64,000 nt of DNA from Chrysemys picta bellii (GCF_011386835.1 NC_088791.1:5704998-5768997), one strand, 5' to 3'; shown: positions 23,761 to 34,203, numbered from the stretch's first letter. Numbers and translations are program-made. Notes: generated by a model from the letters alone, not told the origin.

Positions 23761-24291
23761 TCAGTCTCCCCTGTTTTCTGCCTGTGGCTCATGACAGTTG
23801 TGTCACCTGAGGACTGAAGTCATTGGCTCCCCAGAGGGCGTCTGGGGGCTGGTGATGGCCTCACACTAGATAAACTAACGGGCCCTTTTGGCCTTAAACT
23901 CTATGACTCCTAGGTGCAGACCCTCTGCCTGCCCTCTGCTCTCCGCCCGGGCACAGTGCTGGCCAGGCCCTCTGCCCCCTAGCCCTCCCCAGCCATTTCC
24001 TGGGGACTCAGAGCAGGGACCCGAGCAGAACCTGGCGTCAGCACAGCCCCATTGCCCTGCCCGTGCTCTCAGCCAGGCCGGAGGTCGGGCCCGTGGTTCA
24101 TATCATGACCCAGTGACTGCCAGGGCAGGCTCCATGCACCTCTCTGGGCAACCACCCACTTCTCCAGCTCCGATCCTGGCTGCGCCTGGGAAGGGACTTG
24201 GGCTGCTCCAGACCCCGCTCTCAGGGACCCCACGGGACTTGGGCCGGGGCAGGCCTGGTCCGTGGCGCACGCCAAGGAAGGGAACGCTCAC

Positions 24292-24531
24292 CTGTTTGTT
24301 CATGAAGCAGTAGATGATGGGGTTGTAGACACAGGAGCTCTTGGAGAAGAAGGCAGGGACGGTGACGAGGCGCAAGTCGAGGCCGTGGTTGCGGTTGTTC
24401 ACTATGTACATGGCCATGGCCGCGTAGGGCACCCAACAGACGCAGAAGGAGCCCACCATCACCACCACCATGCGGGACACCTCCCGCTCCGCCTTCTGGG
24501 TGGTGGCCGACTCTTGCTGCTGGGCCGCTAC
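24292..24531 (-). CDS. OPN1SW: SWS1 cone opsin, exon 4 (TM6-TM7, retinal lysine)
   Basis: The exon is exactly 240 bp, as in visual opsins generally, with GT (24290-24291) and AG (24532-24533) splice sites. It starts [20 protein letters not shown] and holds CWVPYAAMA of TM6. [20 protein letters not shown] of TM7 contains Lys291, equivalent to rhodopsin Lys296, which forms the Schiff base with 11-cis-retinal. The NPIIY motif for receptor activation is intact. Confidence 0.97.
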
Positions 24532-25136
24532 CTGCAGGCAACCCACCATGAGCGGCAGGGTCCCAGGCACCCCTTCCCTAGCCCCCTCCTCCACCGGGGT
24601 AGCTCTGGAGAGCGGGGCTGCTGAACCAGGGTTGGATCGGCCGGACGGTCCCTCGCCCCCTCGTGGCAGGTCTGATTTCCCTCCCCGCCGCTCGCCTGGC
24701 CCCAGCTCCGACTCCAACGGGGAGAAGTCGTACCCGGGGGATTCCTCCAGGAGTCACAGCGCCCCGTCCACCCTGGATTTAGTTACCAGAAAGGCACGCT
24801 CCCTCAGGTCCTTGGGATGGGATGGTGCCTTCGAGCCCCAGCCTGAGAGCCGGCTGCTCGCAGCCACTGGCATGAGCCGCTCTCCCTGTGGGGGCAGCAG
24901 GCCCTGACAATGTTACAGACCAAGCCCACGGACCGGTCCCTGCAGCCATGGGTGTTAGACAAGCAACTCTGAACTGGCCCGGTGGCGGGGGCTCTGTGGA
25001 CACCCTTCCGTCCGTCTGTCTGTCTGGGAGCCTCTTTGGCACGCTCCTCACTAGACGGACCAGCATTTTCTAACATCAGAGACAGCTAGAGGCAAAATAT
25101 CAACCCAGTCAGACTGTCAGAGCTGCCAAGCAATCA

Positions 25137-26412
25137 CATGCATCAGCGTGCAGCCCTCCCGTCTCACACACCGCACACTCATCAGCGTGCAACCCTCCGG
25201 TCTCACACACACACCGCACACTCGCCAGCGTGCAACCCTCCGGTCTCACACACCGCACACTCATGAGCGTGCAACCCTCCGGTCTCTCACACACACACCG
25301 CACACTCATGAGCGTGCAACCCTCCCGTCTCACACACACACACCGCACACTCATCAGCGTGCAACCCTCCGGTCTCACACACCGCACACTCATGAGCGTG
25401 CAACCCTCCGGTCTCTCACACACACACCGCACACTCATGAGCGTGCAACCCTCCCGTCTCACACACACACACCGCACACTCATCAGCGTGCAACCCTCCG
25501 GTCTCACACACCGCACACTCATGAGCGTGCAACCCTCCGGTCTCTCACACACACACCGCACACTCATGAGCGTGCAACCCTCCCGTCTCACACACACACT
25601 GCACACTCATCAGCGTGCAACCCTCCGGTCTCACACACACACCGCACACTCGCCAGCGTGCAACCCTCCGGTCTCACACACACACACCGCACACTCATCA
25701 GCGTGCAACCCTCCCATCTCACACACACACCGCACACTCGCCAGCGTGCAACCCTCCCGTCTCACGCACACACACCGCACACTCACCAGCGTGCAACCCT
25801 CCCATCTCACACACACAATGCACACTCATCAGCGTGCAACCCTCTGGTCTCACACACACCGCACACTCGCCAGTGTGCAACCCTCCTGTCTCACACACAC
25901 ACCGCACACTCATCAGCATGCAACCCTCCGGTCTCACACACACACACCGCACACTCGCCAGCATGCAACCCTCCGGTCTCACACACACACACACCGCACA
26001 CTCGCCAGCGTGCAACCCTCCCGTCTCACGCACACACCGCACACTCGCCAGTGTGCAACCCTCCCGTCTCACACACACACTGCACACTCAGCGTGCAACC
26101 CTCCGGTCTCACACACACCGCACACTCGCCAGTGTGCAACCCTCCCGTCTCACGCACACCGCACATTTGCCAGCGTGCACCCCTCCGTCTCATGCGCACA
26201 CTGCACACTTGCCAGCGTGCAACCCTCCCGTCTCACACGCGCACTTGCCAGCGTGCAACCCTCCTGTCACATGCATACTGCACACTCGTCAGGGTGAACC
26301 CTCCCATCTCACACTCACACCGCACACTCACCAGCGTGCAATCCTCCCATCTCATGCACACCGCACACTCACCAGTGTGCAGCCCTCCCGTCTCACGCAC
26401 ACCGCACACTTG
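25137..26412. repeat. Minisatellite, 39-45 bp unit, about 30 copies, in opsin intron 3
   Basis: A unit of the type cagcgtgcaaccctccggtc followed by tcacacacacaccgcacact repeats across nearly the whole block. Length varies through the internal (CA)n tract. It fills two thirds of intron 3 (24532-26488). Long open frames on both strands here (up to 577 codons) are products of the repeat and not genes. Confidence 0.95.
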
Positions 26413-26488
26413 CAAGCAGACAGGTGCCCTGGGAACTGGCAGCATGACCTGGCTCTCCACGTCCTGTCTCTGTGCAGCGGGTACTTAC

Positions 26489-26654
26489 AGCTCGGAGGGC
26501 GCCCAGCAGCTGGGAGTAGGAGAAGCAGATGAGCGAGAAGGGCACGATGAAGCAGAAGATGAAGAGGAACCAGGTGTAATATTCGCTCCTGTACTTGGTC
26601 CCCACCGTGTACCAGTCCGGGCCGCAGGAGCACTGCAGGCCTTCGGGGATGAAC
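26489..26654 (-). CDS. OPN1SW: SWS1 cone opsin, exon 3 (EL2-TM5)
   Basis: This 166 bp exon matches the standard opsin exon 3 length, with GTAAGT donor and TTGCAG acceptor on the minus strand. It begins with the last base of an Arg codon split with exon 2. [15 protein letters not shown] carries the extracellular-loop Cys (rhodopsin Cys187 equivalent) that pairs with Cys105 of exon 1. It continues through TM5 to LLGALRA. The donor lies only about 76 bp from the edge of a 1.3 kb minisatellite in intron 3. Confidence 0.97.
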
Positions 26655-27342
26655 CTGCAAGACGGAGGGCACAGCACTTCCCCAGAGCTCGCTCGGCCTT
26701 GTGCAGCCGGCACAGCCCAACACCTCCGCTGGCCAGGGCTGGGGGGATAGGCAGGGCCACCCACCCTCTGCCCCGTTTGGCGTGGCTCGTTCCCCAGCAG
26801 AAAGCGGCCCCTCTGCTCCCAGCAGCACAGCTATTGCACCGGCAGGTGGGAGAAGGTTCCTTGCTCCCCGGCCGATCGTGAGCCTGGCTACTCCAGCCAT
26901 GGGCGAGCAAGAGAGGACTCAGAATGACGAGATTTTGAGGCCTGGCGGCTCCTGACCTCCTGGGGCCAGCGCGTGCCCTGCCCAGCCCGAGCTTGAGCCG
27001 AGAGATCAGACCAAATAGCCCAGCCCCCCACGCTGGCATCGGGGTGCCAAGCTGGCGGTTGGCAAAGCTGCTTCTGAACCCGTTTGGAGCGAGAGGCTTT
27101 GCACACCACCAGCTCCCTGCAGAGCCGGCTAGTGGGTCAGCCTGCCAGGCACTCTGCCATGGGGCTAGGGAGGCTCCCAAACATCTGCTCCCTCTTGGCA
27201 GGGGCATTTGCCAGGCGATGCCACGAGGCTGGGCAAAGGGACTGGAAAGAGGCAGGCCCAGGGCACACTGGGGCGGCTGGCGGGGGGAGCTCCTTCTCTC
27301 CTCTCGGACGCCCCGGCCCCCAGCCCCCACCCCGGCTCCTAC

Positions 27343-27511
27343 CGGCTCCACCCGAAGTAGGGCGGGATGGAGACGCCGATGCCGATGACCCAGGTGGCCG
27401 CCACCGCCATCAGGGCGTGCTTGGAGCTGAAGCGGAAGTTCCCGAAGGGTTTGCAGATGACGATGTAGCGCTCAAAGGCCAGGAAGGCCAGGGACCACCC
27501 GGTGACCAGGC
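27343..27511 (-). CDS. OPN1SW: SWS1 cone opsin, exon 2 (TM3-TM4)
   Basis: This 169 bp exon has the canonical opsin exon 2 length. It completes the Gly codon split with exon 1 and encodes [15 protein letters not shown], in which ERY is the DRY-type G-protein switch motif, then [11 protein letters not shown] and TM4, ending at PPYFGWS plus the first two bases of Arg. Splice sites are CCCCAG and GTAGGA. Confidence 0.97.
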
Positions 27512-28543
27512 CTGGGGAAGGCACAGGGAGATTAACTCATACAGCCCTAGAGTCCAGCATCCCCTTGCGCCCTCAGCCCCGCCCTGCGCCCAGGGACCCC
27601 CGAACCCACCTCGCTGGCATCCTGGGTTCCTGGGGCAGGATGCTGAGAGCAGGTCAGCCGATGTGGAGCTGGCCTGTTGAACCTCTGCCCCATGTTTCCC
27701 CTGTTTCCCCATTAGCCGGACCCCCTGCTTCCCCGCCAGAGACGCTTCTGGACACTGGTGGGGGGCAGAGGAACGGCCCTTTCTCCACATGCATTTGTTG
27801 CAGGCAGAGCGACCCGGGGAAACAGCTGACGGAAACTCCTCTCGCCTCTCAGCGGGGCTGGGGAGCCGGGTGAGTTTGTCTGGGGACGGGTCGCAGCAGA
27901 GGCTGCCTGGAAAGTCATTTTGTCCCCCTTCGCCTCATCCCCCTGGATTGTGGAGTATCCGCCAGACCCGGGGAACGCGGCAAAGTCTCCGGGTTTGGCT
28001 TCGGAGCGAAGCCAGCAGTGACAGCAGCCTGGTCACCCCAGGGGCCAGTTTGTGAAGGAAGGTGAAAATCTCCGGCCCCGATCCTGCAACTGGATCTGCG
28101 AGGCTGCCACGGTCACCTGGTCTTCTGCAGCCTAGCGCAGCGCCCCTCCCAGCGCTGCAGCCTGGCTGCCCAGGGCTCCCCCTGGACTGGCTCTGTCCAG
28201 CCGCCGGGGAAGGCAGTGGGAAATCGCCCCTCGCGGGTGCTGGGCCCTTCGGAAGCTATGACACTGCCATGTATCCGGAGCTTGCGCCCGCTCTGATGCC
28301 TGGCACTGCAGGGGACCGGAGAAGATGCAGTAAAGGACAGCGACAGGATGGCTGAAGAGGCCTGCCCGCCCTGGGGCTTCTCTGGGAATATGGGGGTGCC
28401 TGCTCTCTTCTCCTACCCCCCTCCCAGTTCCCAGCTCCACCCAGAGCCGCAGGTCATGCGGGCATCCCAGGGGAACCACAGAAGGTTGGTCCAACACCCT
28501 AAGCCTGGGGGCCCGATCCCCGCTCACTTCCCGCCAGCGTCCC
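27512..28543 (-). other. Opsin intron 1, gene-proximal part, nothing else recognised
   Basis: Intron sequence between the exon 2 acceptor and the retrotransposon. No repeat or exon was identified. The target duplication GTCCC at 28539-28543 ends this part. Confidence 0.6.
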
Positions 28544-28965
28544 TGTTGCGGATTGTGGGGGAGTTAGGGCCCTGCACCCCTCTTCCCGAGATTCACTGCG
28601 ACTCTCAGCCAGCCAGTAAAGCAGAAGGTTTATTTAAGGACAGGAACACAGTCTCAAGCAGAGCGTGTAGGTACGACCAGACCCCCCTCAATTAGGTCCC
28701 TCTGGGAGGTTCAGGGAGCTTAGACCCCAGCTTGGGGTTCCCTGCGTTGCACCACCCAGCCCAAACTGAAACTAAACTCCCAGCCCCTCCCGCTGCTCCT
28801 CTCCTTTGTTCAGTCTCCCGGGCAGAAGGTGTTAATTCTCCCCACCCCCGTTCCTGGCTCAGGTTACAGCTCAGGTAGCTCCCTTCAAGGGAAGTCCCAC
28901 ATCCCCACTGCAACCCCCCTGCAACATTCCCAGGTCAAATCTGCCCTGCTCCCTGCTCCGTCACA
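28544..28965 (-). repeat. 3' LTR of the Gmr1-like element (422 bp)
   Basis: Same length as the 5' LTR and, in my reading, identical to it. The AATAAA at 28629-28634 (minus strand) would end the element's RNA and could also end opsin pre-mRNA, since it lies in the sense direction in intron 1. The last codons of the gag-pol frame lie inside this LTR. Confidence 0.95.
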
Positions 28966-31900
28966 TCTCTCCCCCCTTCGAGACTGAGCTGAGCGGGGTC
29001 ACTCTGACCAGTGACCTGGGGAAGTTCAGGGCTCCCTCTCCGGGACAACGCGTCCGCTATCAGGTTGTCACGTCCCTTCACATGGACCACGTCCATGTCA
29101 TAATCCTGCAGGAGCAGGCTCCATCTCAGGAGCTTGGCGTTGGCTCCTTTCATCTGGTGCAGCCAGGTCAGGGGAGAGTGGTCGGTGTGCACGGTGAAGT
29201 GACGCCCAAAGAGATATGGCTCTAGTTTCTTGAGGGCCCACACCATGGCCAGGCATTCCTTCTCGATGGCCGCGTAGTTCTGCTCCCGGGGTAGTAACTT
29301 CTTGCTCAGGTACACGATGGGGTGTCTCTCCCCCTTTTCATCCTCCTGCATTAACACCGCCCCCAGTCCTGTGTCTGAGGCGTCGGTGAACACCATAAAG
29401 GGCTTGTCAAAGTCTGGGTTTGCCAGAACTGGGCCACTGACCAGAGCCTCCTTCAGCGCCCGGAGAGCCTCCTGGCACTCCTCGGTCCAGACCACTTTGT
29501 CTGGCTTCCCCTTCTTGCACAGCTCAGTGATGGGGGCGGCTATGGCGCTAAAGTGGGGCACGAACCTCCGATAGTACCCCGCCATCCCAATAAAGGCTTG
29601 GACCTGCTTTTTGGTTTGAGGAGCGGGCCAGTCTCTGATCACCTCCACTTTGGCTGGTTCCGGCTTTAGGCAGCCGCTTCCCACCCGGTGGCCTAGGTAG
29701 GATACCTCAGCCATCCCCACCTTGCACTTCTCCGGTTTTACGGTCAGCCCAGCCTTCTGGAGTCGGTCCAGCACTTGTCTAACCTGGGATATGTGGTCCT
29801 CCCAGGTCTGGCTAAAGACACAGATGTCATCGATATACGCCACGGCAAAACTCTCCATCCCCCTCAGTAGCTGATCCACCAGGCGCTGGAAGGTGGCCGG
29901 CGCTCCCTTGAGGCCGAAGGGCAGGGTCAGGAACTCATAGAGCCCCAGAGGGGTGACAAAGGCCGATTTCAGCCTGGCATCTGCATCCAGCGGCACTTGC
30001 CAATAGCCCTTTGTAAGATCCATGGTGGTAAGGTACCGAGCACCTCCCAGCTTGTCTAGGAGCTCGTCCGGCCTGGGCATGGGGTAGGCATCGGCTACAG
30101 TGATGGCATTGAGCTTCCGATAGTCCACACAGAACCGGATCGACCCGTCCTTTTTGGGGACCAGCACCACCGGCGAGGCCCAAGGGCTGGAAGACGGCTG
30201 GATCACCCCCAAAGCCAGCATGTCATTGACCTCTCTTTCCAGGTCCTGAGCAGTTTTCCCTGTGGCTCGGAAGGGGGAGCATTTTATAGGCGGGTGCGAT
30301 CCTGTCTGCACCCGGTGGACAGTCAGATTAGTGCGTCCAGGCTGGTTGGAAAACAGCTGCTGGTACAGATGCAGCACCCCTCCGATCTCAGCTCGCTGGG
30401 CAGGGGTTAGCCGATCAGAGAGGGGAATTGCTTCCAGGGGGAAGCCAACTCTTGTCCCAGGGAATAGATCTACTAAAGGGTCATCTCCCTGCCCCTCCCA
30501 CTGTCCACACACGGCCAACACCATATTCCCCCTGTCATAATATGGCTTCATCATATTCACATGGTACACCCGGTGGTGGTGTGCCCGGTTCGACAGCTCC
30601 ACCACATAGTTTACCTCGTTTAGTTGCTTGACAACCTTGAAGGGCCCTTCCCAGGCGGCCTGGAGTTTGTTTTTCCTCACGGGGATGAGGACCATCACCT
30701 GATCCCCAGTGGCGAAGGCGCGGGCCCGTGCTGTGCGGTCATACCAGACCTTCTGCTTCCTCTGGGCTCTGGCCAGATTCTCCCTGGCCAGGCCCATGAG
30801 CTCGGCAAGTCGTTCCCGGAAGGTCAGGACATACTCCACCACCGACTCTCCGTCAGGAGTGGCCTTCCCCTCCCATTCGTCTCTCATCAGGTCGAGGGGC
30901 CCCCTTACCCGCCTTCCATATAGCAGTTCGAAAGGCGAAAACCCGGTAGACTCCTGGGGTACCTCCCTGTACGCAAACAGCAGGTGAGGTAAGTACTTGT
31001 CCCAGTCCTGCGGGTGCTGATTCATAAATGTTTTCAGCATCATTTTTAGCGTCCCATTGAACCTCTCCACCAGCCCGTTGGATTGGGGGTGATATGCTGA
31101 GGCCCAGTTGTGCCGGACCCCACATCTCTCCCACAAGCACCGGAGCAGGGCCGACATGAAGTTGGACCCTTGGTCCGTCAAGACTTCCTTGGGGAACCCC
31201 ACTCGGCTGAAAATGGTCAGCAGCGCATCCGCCACAGTGTCTGCTTCAATGGACGATAAGGGCACTGCCTCGGGGTAGCGGGTGGCGAAATCTACCACCA
31301 CCAGGATGTATTTCTTCCCAGACCGGGTCGTCTTGCTGAGAGGTCCCACTATGTCCATGGCCACCTTCTGGAAAGGCTCCTCTATGATGGGCAAAGGTCT
31401 CAATGCTGCCTTCCCCTTGTCCCGGGCCTTCCCCACCCTCTGGCAGGGGTCACAGGATCGGCAGTACTGCCGGACGTTGGTGAAGACCCCGGGCCAGTAA
31501 AAGTTCTGTAGCAGCCTCTGCCTGGTGCGCCGGATCCCCTGGTGCCCTGCGAGAGGGGTGTCATGGGCCAGGTACAGTAGCTTGTGGCGAAACTTCTGGG
31601 GAACCACCAGCTGCCTCCTGATCCCCCACGACTCCACTTCCCCCGGGGGAGCCCACTCTCGGTACAGGAACCCCTTCTCCCACAGGAACCTCTCCTTGCA
31701 TCCTCTCCTCATGGTCTGTCCCACACTGAGGTCAGCCAGGCCCCTTAGCTTCCGCAGGGAGGGGTCCTTCTGCAACTCGGCCTGGAACTCGGCGGCTGAG
31801 GAAGGGATGGGGACCTGCTCCCTCTCGTCGGCTGGGTCGGAAGCCCCAGCCACCCCGCGGCCTGTCCTTGGGTGTTCCCTCCCCACCCGGGAAGGGTTCG

Positions 31901-33896
31901 GTGCCTCCGGTGGGACATCCTTCCCAAGGTCAGGGCGTAGTGCCCCTCGCCGGCTCTGGCTACGGGTCACGACTAAGGCGGTCTGGGGGCTGCTTGGCCA
32001 GTCCTCTAGGTCCCCCCCCATCAACACCTCAGTGGGCAAATGGTGGTGCACTCCCACGTCCTTGGGGCCCTCCTTGGCCCCCCATTTCAGGTGTACCCTC
32101 GCTACGGGAACCTTGAATGGGGTCCCGCCCACCCCGGTCAGGGTCAGGAAGGTGTTGGGCACCACCCGATCTGGGGCCACCACCTCGGGCCGGGCCAGTG
32201 TCACCTCTGCGCCCGTGTCCCAGTATCCATAAACTTTCTTCCCATCCACCTCCAGGGGAACAAGGCACTCGCTCCGCAGGGACAGCCCCGCGCCAACCCT
32301 GTAAACGGAGAACTTTGAATCCGGAGCATCTGGCCCCCCAGAGAAGCTGGCCGGGGGCCCTTCTCTCTCTTGAGCAGTTGATAAGCTGCCAGCCCCTCTT
32401 GCGTGGGAAGCCTGCCCCTCGTCCGTCTGGGCCTCTACCAAGTTAACCCGGTGCGGGTTCGGTCTGCTCAGTCTGTCCTTGAGCTTGGGGCACTGGGCCC
32501 GAACGTGGCCTCTTCGGCCGCAGTAATAGCAGCTCAGGTCCCGTGGGTCCCCTCGAGCCGGTCGGTTGTCCCTGATGCTGGGCCTTCCCCGTGGGAGGGG
32601 ATTCCCCATATTCCCCCTTTGGGAGGTCCCAGGGTGACTCTCTCTCTGCATCGCGGCGGGCCTGTTCCTTTGGGGCTCCTCCCTGCCACCCCCTGACCGG
32701 CTCTTTACAAACTCATCAGCCAGCTGCCCGGCGTGTCGCGGGTTCTCTGGCTTTCTGTCCACCAACCACAGCCTCAGGTCGGATGGGCACCGCTCATACA
32801 GTTGCTCCAGTACCAGCAGTTTAATCAGGTCCTCCTTCGTCTGGGCCCCACCAGCCCACTTGCTGGCGTATCTTTCCATGCGGACGGCTAGTTGCAAATA
32901 TGAGATCTCAGGGGTTTTATCTTGACCCCGGAACCTTTCCCGGTACATCTCAGGAGTCAGCCCAAACTCTCGTAGCAGGGCCTTTTTGAATAGTTCGTAG
33001 TCCCCTTTCTCTGCCTCTCCCAGTTGGCGGTACAATGCCACGGATTTGGGGTCCAGTAAGGGGGTAAGGACCCGGAGTCTGTCCGCGGGATCCACCCGGT
33101 GCAGCTCGCAGGCCGTCTCAAAGGCCTCCAGGAAGTCATCCATGTCCTCCCCCTCCTTGTATGGGGCCATGATGCACTTATCAAAGCTCCGTGCAGTCCT
33201 GGGTCCCCCCTCACTCACCGCAGCCGGGGGTTCGCTGCCCTTCAATCTCGCCAGTTCCAGGTCATGCTGACGCTGTCTCTCATTCTCCTGTCTCTGTCTC
33301 TCTTTCTCCTCCCGTTCACGCTGATGCTGTCTCTCTTTCTCCTCCCGTTCATGCTGTCTCTGTCTCTCTTCACGCTGATGCTGTCTCTCTTTCTCCTGCC
33401 GTTCACGCTGATGCTGTCTCTCTTTCTCCTCCCGTTCATGCTGTCTCTGTCGTTCACGATCCTCCAGCTCTCTCAGTTTTAGCTCTTTCTCCCATTCCAG
33501 CCAATTCCGCTCCCCGGATGCCGAACGTCGCCGGGAGGATCCTCTGCTGGCCGGCGAGCTTCGCCGGGGGGACCCCCTGCTGGCCGGGGGGGTCACAGCG
33601 CCTTCGGTATTTGCTGGGCTCCTCCCCACCCTTCCCCTAGGCATAGGAAGGAGGGGTCTCGGGAAGCCCTCAGCAGCGGGCTGACCACTCCCAGCTGGGA
33701 CAGACACTGGTGCCTGCGCTGCATTTGCCAGGCTGCTTCCCTGAGACACAGGGATCAGTTCATTCGCACGATCTTCCGCCTCCAGCTGGGCAATGAGCTG
33801 TTCTTTGGTGAGCCTCCCAATGCGCAGCCGCCTCTGCTTGCACAGCTCCACCAGGTCGCTCTTAAGCCGCTTGGCATACATCTTCCTGCTGGCCAC
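28935..33896 (-). CDS. Gag-pol polyprotein, integrase before reverse transcriptase (1653 aa)
   Basis: One uninterrupted frame. Residues about 5-45 resemble a SAP-type DNA/RNA-binding motif. Residues 130-215 are a highly charged ERQ-rich coiled coil encoded by repeats. Residues 240-400 are a capsid-like region whose second half resembles the SCAN domain (IKLLVLEQLYERCPSDLRLW). A CCHC zinc knuckle is at Cys456-Cys469 and an aspartic protease DTGA at 560-563. The integrase has an HHCC-type zinc region (about 778-818), a D848/D908/E944 triad with D-X35-E spacing, and a GPF motif at 1084-1086. The reverse transcriptase has FCVDYRKLN at 1256-1264 and YIDD at 1354-1357. RNase H carries Asp1505, Asp1572 and a final ADALSR. 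The stop codon lies inside the 3' LTR. No frameshift separates gag from pol, so the stoichiometry must be set some other way. Confidence 0.96.
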   Translation of the reverse strand: MASRKMYAKRLKSDLVELCKQRRLRIGRLTKEQLIAQLEAEDRANELIPVSQGSSLANAAQAPVSVPAGSGQPAAEGFPRPLLPMPRGRVGRSPANTEGAVTPPASRGSPRRSSPASRGSSRRRSASGERNWLEWEKELKLRELEDRERQRQHEREEKERQHQRERQEKERQHQREERQRQHEREEKERQHQREREEKERQRQENERQRQHDLELARLKGSEPPAAVSEGGPRTARSFDKCIMAPYKEGEDMDDFLEAFETACELHRVDPADRLRVLTPLLDPKSVALYRQLGEAEKGDYELFKKALLREFGLTPEMYRERFRGQDKTPEISYLQLAVRMERYASKWAGGAQTKEDLIKLLVLEQLYERCPSDLRLWLVDRKPENPRHAGQLADEFVKSRSGGGREEPQRNRPAAMQRESHPGTSQRGNMGNPLPRGRPSIRDNRPARGDPRDLSCYYCGRRGHVRAQCPKLKDRLSRPNPHRVNLVEAQTDEGQASHARGAGSLSTAQEREGPPASFSGGPDAPDSKFSVYRVGAGLSLRSECLVPLEVDGKKVYGYWDTGAEVTLARPEVVAPDRVVPNTFLTLTGVGGTPFKVPVARVHLKWGAKEGPKDVGVHHHLPTEVLMGGDLEDWPSSPQTALVVTRSQSRRGALRPDLGKDVPPEAPNPSRVGREHPRTGRGVAGASDPADEREQVPIPSSAAEFQAELQKDPSLRKLRGLADLSVGQTMRRGCKERFLWEKGFLYREWAPPGEVESWGIRRQLVVPQKFRHKLLYLAHDTPLAGHQGIRRTRQRLLQNFYWPGVFTNVRQYCRSCDPCQRVGKARDKGKAALRPLPIIEEPFQKVAMDIVGPLSKTTRSGKKYILVVVDFATRYPEAVPLSSIEADTVADALLTIFSRVGFPKEVLTDQGSNFMSALLRCLWERCGVRHNWASAYHPQSNGLVERFNGTLKMMLKTFMNQHPQDWDKYLPHLLFAYREVPQESTGFSPFELLYGRRVRGPLDLMRDEWEGKATPDGESVVEYVLTFRERLAELMGLARENLARAQRKQKVWYDRTARARAFATGDQVMVLIPVRKNKLQAAWEGPFKVVKQLNEVNYVVELSNRAHHHRVYHVNMMKPYYDRGNMVLAVCGQWEGQGDDPLVDLFPGTRVGFPLEAIPLSDRLTPAQRAEIGGVLHLYQQLFSNQPGRTNLTVHRVQTGSHPPIKCSPFRATGKTAQDLEREVNDMLALGVIQPSSSPWASPVVLVPKKDGSIRFCVDYRKLNAITVADAYPMPRPDELLDKLGGARYLTTMDLTKGYWQVPLDADARLKSAFVTPLGLYEFLTLPFGLKGAPATFQRLVDQLLRGMESFAVAYIDDICVFSQTWEDHISQVRQVLDRLQKAGLTVKPEKCKVGMAEVSYLGHRVGSGCLKPEPAKVEVIRDWPAPQTKKQVQAFIGMAGYYRRFVPHFSAIAAPITELCKKGKPDKVVWTEECQEALRALKEALVSGPVLANPDFDKPFMVFTDASDTGLGAVLMQEDEKGERHPIVYLSKKLLPREQNYAAIEKECLAMVWALKKLEPYLFGRHFTVHTDHSPLTWLHQMKGANAKLLRWSLLLQDYDMDVVHVKGRDNLIADALSRRGSPELPQVTGQSDPAQLSLEGGRDVTEQGAGQI
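28966..28978 (-). other. Polypurine tract of the Gmr1-like element
   Basis: The minus strand reads AAGGGGGGAGAGA directly before the 3' LTR, the primer for plus-strand synthesis. It also codes within the gag-pol frame (residues about 1640-1644, EGGRD). Confidence 0.85.
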
Positions 33897-34203
33897 TCAC
33901 CGGCCTGTGTGCTCACAGCTCCCCACAGTTCCCAGGGGGACCCCTAGTGTGCCAGCCCTTCTCGAGGTCACCACCTCTCTGCCAGGGTCGAGCTGCAGAC
34001 TCCTCCGCCCCTGGGACCACTCGCTGCGATCCCCCCGGGGGACCCTGTTACTGCAAAAGTCCTTCTCGCTGGTCACACACTCCCAGGGGTAATAACCGTC
34101 TCTCTCTCACTCTTCAGCACGCCTGGTCCCCGTCAATCCCCCTTCGTTTTACTGCTCCCCAGTCACTTACTGCAGGAAGCGCCGTCCACGGGGTGCAGTA
34201 GAT

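Noticed and set aside
25137..26412. Possible CRISPR-like array of regular repeats
   Set aside because: Units abut without unique spacers and the context is a vertebrate intron, so it is a minisatellite.
25148..26881. Open frames of 577, 355 and 305 codons
   Set aside because: They are translations of the CA-rich minisatellite in opsin intron 3, periodic and present in several frames on both strands.
33099..33640. Plus-strand frames of 127 and 149 codons
   Set aside because: Shadows of the repetitive coiled-coil region of the retrotransposon Gag on the opposite strand.
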